Assembly: GCA_910591455.2 (NCBI GenBank)
Contig: OU342816.1
Span: 13,706,638 to 13,770,637, forward strand
DNA from: Pholis gunnellus
Lineage: Eukaryota > Chordata > Actinopteri > Perciformes > Pholidae
Direction of reading: 5' to 3'
DNA length: 64,000 nucleotides
The notes beneath the pieces were generated by a model. It was not told the origin of the DNA and ran no database searches. It saw nothing but the letters and a program-made list of their open reading frames with translations. Positions within the stretch are counted from its first letter, which is position 1; each line of letters opens with the position of its first letter. Position numbers and translations under genes: made by a program. Shown here piece after piece: positions 57,071 to 64,000 of the stretch.

Positions 57071-57100
57071 ACACGCACGCACGCACGCACGCACGCACAT
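57071..57100. repeat. (ACGC)n microsatellite
   Basis: About seven tandem ACGC units. Confidence 0.95.
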
Positions 57101-57450
57101 AGTTACACACTCTTTCACCCGCACGAAAAAGTAGAAAACATTCAGAGGACGATGATAGGAATAATGTGACTGATCAGGTCTTGCATTGTGGTGGTTCCGA
57201 CTGAGCCGTGACTGGGTATATTATAGTGGGTGGATATTATACGAGGGTGAAAAAGCCCCTCAGCTCACAGTGTTTGAGAATAAAATGGCAAGACACCACG
57301 GGACATGCCATCCCTTCTTCTTTTTCTTTTTCAAATACAAAAACAAAACAAAAAGACATGTTGACAGTCAAGTTTGATTGAAAAGTTGTAAATGACAAGT
57401 ACTAATTGGTCGGTTTGGCAGCGCCTCCCTGCCGTCCCGTATTTTATAAT

Positions 57451-57493
57451 CCTTTTTTTTTTTTTTTTTTTTACTTTTTCTTTTTTTTTTTTA
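57451..57493. repeat. T22 and T13 runs
   Basis: Two long T tracts separated by ACTTTTTC; A tracts on the presumed zbtb16 transcript. Confidence 0.9.
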
Positions 57494-60400
57494 CTTCGTC
57501 ACATACAGACACACTCGTAAAATTTGTGGCGGATAGATTTAGTCCTTCACCTACAATGCAATTGACATCCAGAAAGCAACACTTATTATTACAATATGTT
57601 CACACACGTTTTTTTGTCCAACAATATCAAAGAGGAGCAAGGCAAAAATGATTCACACCCAGAGAGAGAAAAAACAGGTAAAAAAAAAAAAGAAATACAA
57701 ATATTTGTGCCCTGCTGTAACCCTCCACAAATGGAAAAAGGACCGACACTGAATACAAAAATATCACAATTTTTAATATCAAATTGCCTCTGTTGGCTCT
57801 TGTTCAGGAATATGCTCATTTCTCAAGAGAGCTTGTCAGCCGAGACAATCTCTATTTTTAACCTTCTGGTTTTTCTTTTTTGATTACCACTTGCAGTTCC
57901 AATTGTCCAACGCACTCTGCATCACTGCAAATATGACCTGTCCTGGGCGGTTCAGCGTTTTTTGATGAACCTTCTTTTTTTTTTTCACATTACAAAACTA
58001 CACTTCTATTCACATATTTTCAAGTTTTAATTCTTGTTTTTAAACCCTCTTAACAGCAATAGTACTTCCTCTTATCTGCCACATCCCTCTTACTCATCAC
58101 TTAAGGCTTCAAAATTGCTTTTTTTTTTCTCTGCTCTTCTGTGGTTGGAGGTGCAGGGGGGGGAGACTATAAGAGGAGAATAAACATCCATTTGAATTAC
58201 TTTCCAAATCCTATCAACCTCTACTTTTGTTATCTCTTAAGCTTTTATATACATTTTGCTTAAAAACAGACAATCATAAATCAACTTTTGAAGAAAAAAA
58301 GAAGAAGAAGCATGAGATGAAGTAGCAATGATCAAATAATGCAAAACACAAACACAAAAAAATTAGCTTTTGCCAAAAAATGAAAACAACTTAGAGGTAG
58401 CTTTTATAACAAACGACCAAACCTTCCGTCTCTTTAACAAGCGGGGTTAATAATACCAAGTTTGGTAACAAGTAATGCACAAAGAAATACACATGAGAAA
58501 ACAAAATGAAATCTCTTCACCGTGGCACTTAATTTTTCTGCGTACACATTGCTTCATCATATCGTGCAATGCATCTTTTCGACGTACACTCATGAACACA
58601 AAAGAAACAAAAAGGGAAAATTAAAATACACAAGCAACATGAGGTCACAAAACGAAGTAATTCAAGTACGATGTGTTGAGCTCAAACTCAAGGTCAATAG
58701 TAACAAACACAACAGCAACAACATCAACAACAACAACAACAGGAGACGAGAGACGAAGCGCAGGGACAAAACCACAGAGAAAGGGTTGATTTATTCTGTC
58801 GTCTTACTGGTCGCCCCCTAAGCTACTGGGCAGTGTCTCGTCCTATCAGTGATTTTCCCCTTTTTCCACTGGCTATTTGGATAGGTGATCACCCCGGTAA
58901 CGCTGTGACATGCAGTGATGCTCATTAAAGCCTTAGGTTCAACCGTAATACCTGCGGCTGCGTCAGTAATTCAGGTCTAATGCTGCGTTTCAGAGACGTC
59001 GGAAATTCCCACCTTCTCCTCAACAAAAAAAGCCTTTCAGTTACGGGCTGTATACGCATAGCTTCTTTCAAGATGCAGTCATGTCAACATTGGGAATATA
59101 TGCACCATTTAGACAAAATATCTGTGATGAAACTACAGGAAAGGACCTTCAGATAACGCAAGACTCGCCTTTAAGATCTGATGCTGATGCTCTACTCCCG
59201 TGGGGCATATTCTCAAAAATAAATCCACCCGCTTTGCCCAGTTCGTAATTCCGCCTTTTATCAGTATACATTAAAGTTTGAATTTGAAGATCACAAGACC
59301 TCACAGGCTTGATAATGTGATCTGTTCCAGCCCTTCTGTCAGATCATTTTGTCTTATCTTATCACAACACCTGACGGTGAACGATCACACACATTCATTT
59401 TTGAACGTGAAATAGCATTTACAGCTGCGAGCTAATGCATGCGGCAAGGGGAACCGCATCTGATGTTGGATGGAGAAAATTTGAACCAGCGGAAGGCATG
59501 GGGAGAAATAACCTCCAAGGTGGGAATTATAAGATTCTGACTTCCATTGAAAGGCGGCATTAACCTGCTATGTATTTTGACACCAGCCTAGTGCGAACCC
59601 GGCTCACAATCATTCACATTCATGTTTTGATACCATGTAACAGACTTCAACCTGCCACACCACCATTGTCAAACGTAAAGGTGTGCAGCTAAGGCATTCC
59701 CAGCCCTTCTTCAACATTCACAACAAGCAGTCGAAGTCACAGGACTCCCACGGAAAGCAGCCTTTTCCCATTTTGTTTTCCATCACTGTGGTGAATGGAC
59801 AGATCTGTTGTGGTGTTACTAAATGTTACTGTTTATGTGTCAGTTTGTGTAGTTCATCATTAGTGCGAGATAATGATAGTCGTCTGGTTAAATGTACATG
59901 GATATAAGCAGTCCAGTTATCTATTGCTGAGTAGGTGGATATGCTGGGTTTAATGTGGCATACTGTAATAGCCAGTTATGATTTAATGGAAAAAATGTAT
60001 AACTTGCAGACATCAAACAGAGACTGTTGTCGTAATTTGTTTTACCTGTGCAATCAAGCCATGATAAACTATAATGCGGAGCTAAAAAAAATATAGAAGA
60101 TTGAAAAGTGAAGTTGGCTCTCTGGGGAGAACCGCGGGTGGCCAGTGGTGACTCGACCGTCTCCAGCCCTCATCTGAGCGAGATGCAGAACCAGGAAGAC
60201 TGCTGAGAAAACCAGCACTAGCATCCACCCCCCCCCCTCCCCAAACCCCAACAGGTGCTTGGTTTGCAGTATTTTAGTGCTCCCATTCATCCAGTTCAAC
60301 GGTTTCATATACTGCATACGCCGACCGGCTCCGCTGCAGATTCTCAGGGGCTATCTCACTGCCACCGCTGGGATCGGAGGGATCTCATGTATGAACAGGT

Positions 60401-61273
60401 TATACTGGCAGATTTCTGTGAAAACGGGGACGATCTGTGTCTACATGCTGTGTCTAAATCTCCCATTGGGGATGGAAAGGAATTCGGAGCATGTTCGCCC
60501 CAAAGCAGTTTATTCAAACTCTGCAGTTTTGTTTGGGGAGGTGAAATTGCTGGAAAATATTTCTCAGTCCTCCTCCAAGATAACTTTGTTGTGTTTCGTA
60601 ACTACCATAGTATCAAGGTTTGTGCAGAAGGATTTTGGCTTCTGAAAGCCAGAAGTTTTCCAATACTTGGAAAGCAAACCTTGACATGATGAACTGGGGG
60701 CCTAAGTTGATGTTCATATCCGCATATTGTTCATGTGATCCAAACTAGTATGACTAAGCAGGGCGAAGGCAAACAAACCATATCAAAATAGCACAAAAAA
60801 AATAATAAAATCCCCAAAATGGAGTGATGGCAAGCATGTGCAGGTTCAGATAGCCCTTGAGAATCTACTTTCTCGCTCGCAGCAGCATTCAAAAAGTCAC
60901 TTCCTTGCAGCTCGCTCGCTTTATGGCGCTGCCCGAAATGACCTGAAACAATAACACAGTTGCAGATGTAGTGAATGACCCGGTGAATCCGAACTATGGT
61001 GGAGAATCTCTCTCCGTGTCCAAGTCTTCCTCTTCTTAGCACTTTTGTCCCACTATCACCACCCTTTAACCCCGTCGGTCGGCGCCACCTTTGCATGAAA
61101 AGTAAAAAGAGAAAACAAACCCTCTTGCTTTCGGGTCTCTTGCCGTTGACATTCCTAAATCGTCAACACTCCACTACAGCCTCCTTATCCGCTCAATTAC
61201 ATTCCCCTTACCTCTCAACCCCGCCCCCACCCTCACACGTACCCTCCCTCTCTCTTCGTTGACTCTCCCGGCC

Positions 61274-61503
61274 TCAGACATAGCAGAGGTACAGGTAGGT
61301 CTTCTCAATGCGCCAGTCTGGGGGGACGTCTTCGGGCTTGTGGCCTTTCATGTGCTTCTGCATGGCTGACAGGCTGGCGCAGTAATCCAGGCAGATGGTG
61401 CATTGGTAGGGTGAGGCGCCGTTGTGGGTGCGCAGGTGCTTGATCATGGCCGAGTAGTCCCTGGATCGCTGGTGGCAAAGCTTGCACTCGAATGGCTTCT
61501 CAC
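61274..61503 (-). CDS. zbtb16: Zinc finger and BTB domain protein 16 (PLZF), last coding exon only
   Basis: C-terminal exon of the PLZF transcriptional repressor, a nuclear DNA-binding protein. It encodes 75 residues after a split Gly codon: EKPFECKLCHQRSRDYSAMI and KHLRTHNGASPYQCTICLDY, the two last C2H2 zinc fingers (CxxC...HxxxH in both), then HMKGHKPEDVPPDWRIEKTY and LYLCYV, the conserved C-terminus. Identity to human ZBTB16 is near complete from memory. The acceptor is GTCCTTAG in phase 1. The BTB domain and other fingers must lie beyond position 64000. A duplicate (zbtb16a/b) cannot be told apart here. Confidence 0.96.
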
Positions 61504-64000
61504 CTAAGGACGATAAGGGCGGGGTGAAAGACAACAATTATGTTAGCCAAAGTGCAATTCAGTGACAGTATTATGCCATTGTTGAGACGTTGTGATGTGC
61601 CTGTTCATCAGGAAACAAATGCATTTGATATCAAAATCAATTGAAAGTCAAGGAAAGGATGTATTAGTCTGTGAAGTGTTCTGGTAAACACAGCCCTGTT
61701 TGTCATTCACACCCCAAAACTTTTCACGTTATTTAATTAAATTCAATGTGAAAATTCACTCATATCTACCAATACTAATAAAGTCCTTGCTGTTCCTCAA
61801 ATGGTGAACTGGAACAAGAGGCGTGGTATAAACTGCATCATTATGAAGGCCCCGTACCAGCAATGTAATATTACAGTTTGCATAAAAGCATATCTTCTAT
61901 GCCTTGATAGCCAAATTGCTGTGGCCATTTGCAGTATAATTACAACTTTAGCTCTTGTTTTTGTGTTTTTTCCCCATCACTCCTGTCAGTTATGATAATG
62001 TGCTCAGTGAGGGGTGATTGCAGAAGGGTACACACATCGCTACAACAGAGTCTGAGGGGGCAAGAAACACGAGCAAACGATCAGACAAACCAACAGTTTA
62101 GCTGGATTATTCAAACCCCTTTCTTTGGAGGAAAGTGGGCGCCAAAATGCTGGCAACACCCCCTTATTGCACAGGACAACTGTGTGCACCGCAAGCATGG
62201 TACGCTTTAGTTTTCTCAGTGAAACCGGCTAACCTGTTTGTTGTCTGACTGTCAGACTTCTTTTTAGTAATTGTAGTAATTAACTCAGTGACTGATGCTT
62301 TTATTGCTGGTAGGAATGCTGGCCGAAGCTACATAAAGAACCACTGTGTAATAAAAACGGAAAATCCTTTAATGGCAAAATGTTGTCTACACGTATACTG
62401 ACAGTTAAGACTGCAGCATATGAAACCTGTTGTGTGAAAAGTAAAAAAAAAACAAAAAACTCTATGTCAGGGCTTCAGGAGAGAAGGATGTCCCATTACT
62501 ACAAATTTAGAGACCACAGATTTTCCCCTGCTGGCCCACAAGAAATTTGGATGTTGTTATGATAATTGGACTGTGCACATAGTAAGTGACAAGCCAAAAC
62601 CCAAGAGTGGAATCCAAAACTGTCTCCTTAACAGCAGTGTGCAGCAGTAAAAGACCACACTAACTCTTTTAGGTCATTTCAACTGCCCCCAATAATTGGC
62701 ACAACTCAAGAAGAGAAAGAAGAATAAAAGCATGAACAGTAGTGGCTTGTTCACCTCTGAGAGACAGTGTCAACACAGTGCCAGTCAGGTCCATTAAACT
62801 ACCCTTCGAGCAGCTAACAAACGATCTTCTAATTACTCTTGTGATTGGGGCGATACAAATCCTTTGTGTTCAGTTGTTATCAATTCTGCCTTTATTAAAA
62901 AGACACCAATGTGCTGGGATTTTGGAACTGTGCAAGGCTTTTTTTCACATCATGCCGTGCAACAGAAGAGAATGAAAAAGAGATGTCCTGCTATTAAATA
63001 TAATGTGCAACTATCAAATGTGGCAGCCGCTGCTTCTAAAACCATGCAGAGAATATCCTTAGCTCTTCTTTTGAAAAAAACATCAAAAGACAACACTCGG
63101 GAGTTATGACGTTGGAATGCAGACGACATCTATGCAAATACACAATTATATCATGTTCATGTAAACTTCCAAGTCCAAAGGTCTGAGCATTTCAACTGCT
63201 TCTCAAGGTCTGAGACTCACTTTAATCTAGAGTTCTTGTGTTTCTATGCCCTGTCTGACTTCGTTGTAACAATGTCAGCATGTTACCAGATCTCACTAAT
63301 TGAGCCCCGCCCTCTGCTGCTAACCCGTCAAACTGTCAGAGCGACCATGGAGCCCACACTGTCACTAACTGCACTCTGGAAAATCTGGAGACGATTGCAT
63401 GAGAGTCTGTGCAGAATGGGATAGTTGTCGGACGCCGGTCAGAGCCGGCCAACGCTACGCTATGAATCGCCAGTCTGTGTTGGAGGTTAGGACTTAGCGA
63501 AGGGTCAATTCATTTGGTGACTACAATGGTACCGTAACTGGTAGAAGTGAAGGTAAATACAGTGAAAAATGGAAAGGGGCACCCAGTAGAATGCATATCT
63601 TCACCAGGTGTGCCAATAAATGGCAATATCAAACAGGAAATAAAAGATGTATTGAGAAAGTCACCTCAACCACTAGAAGTCCTTGAGCAGCCATGAATGA
63701 GCCCCAAAATATTTTGCAGTATGGTGCAACTGTATGCGAGATAAGCCGTGGCCAGACACAGAAATGCACACCCACGCATGCACACTCACAAAAGACCAAT
63801 CTCATTATTCCCTGGCAGAGATAATAATTACAACTGAATCATAATAAATTAGTTAAGTTTCAATTGTGACAATACCGAAACAGACTGGGATGTGAACTAA
63901 CGATAAGATCTAAATGGGCAAAAATGACAGGAATGTGTGATGTTTAAATGTCTGCTATTTCTTTTATAACACACATTTAACCAATCTGGTACATTACACA
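61504..64000 (-). other. zbtb16: zbtb16 intron, partial
   Basis: No further exon of zbtb16 is found before the right edge. The stretch has few repeats, as would suit the long regulatory introns of ZBTB16, but I recognise no specific element. Confidence 0.5.

Larger units (their letters stand above)
55345..61273 (-). other. zbtb16: Probable long zbtb16 3' UTR
   Basis: Sequence downstream of the zbtb16 stop on the minus strand, with no coding match, long A/T tracts and few transposon traces. Several minus-strand AATAAA hexamers occur, a cluster of them near 55360-55600. Human ZBTB16 also has a multi-kilobase 3' UTR as I recall. The left limit is a guess. Confidence 0.35.

Noticed and set aside
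60255..60689. Two overlapping plus-strand ORFs of 144 and 128 codons
   Set aside because: No similarity to known proteins, overlapping in different frames, and antisense to the probable zbtb16 3' UTR; consistent with chance.

Overview
The window is vertebrate nuclear DNA, almost certainly a ray-finned (percomorph-type) teleost. Genes are split into short exons with GT-AG introns. The gene set matches mammalian orthologues, and introns and intergenic DNA hold CA microsatellites, Tc1/mariner remnants, a LINE fragment and dispersed repeats of kinds I know from percomorph genomes. No bacterial-type operons, CRISPR arrays or viral genes are visible.

Layout from left to right: (1) about 1-1.6 kb, unassigned AT-rich DNA ending in a degenerate minisatellite; (2) orai2 on the minus strand (coding 3176-4921, probable non-coding first exon near 7006); (3) usp28 on the minus strand, 26 coding exons from 31025 down to 10043, reading frame intact, 1202 codons; (4) two tandem plus-strand 5-HT3 receptor subunit genes, htr3b (32167-38075, 9 exons, 455 codons) and htr3a (40684-47498, 9 exons, 492 codons); (5) about 6.7 kb of intergenic DNA; (6) the last coding exon of zbtb16 (PLZF) on the minus strand (61274-61503) with a probable long 3' UTR to its left; the rest of zbtb16 lies beyond the right edge.

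usp28-htr3b-htr3a-zbtb16 is the gene order of human 11q23.2, but zbtb16 is inverted relative to the human arrangement and orai2 (human 7q22) sits where ZW10 would be expected. usp28 and htr3b are divergent and about 1.1 kb apart. The two receptor genes share intron positions and phases and would form subunits of one serotonin-gated pentamer: htr3a has all the ligand-contact and pore residues I checked, while htr3b lacks the pore -1' glutamate but keeps most of the agonist-binding aromatic residues that mammalian 5-HT3B has lost. I rebuilt all exon boundaries by hand from reading frame, splice dinucleotides and remembered human proteins; every internal phase joins in frame. I found no clearly new biological system. 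The best leads are a usp28 exon whose 3' splice site lies in a TG microsatellite, the binding-site residues kept in htr3b, the lack of a recognisable SUMO-interaction motif in usp28, and long G/C homopolymers confined to htr3b introns.
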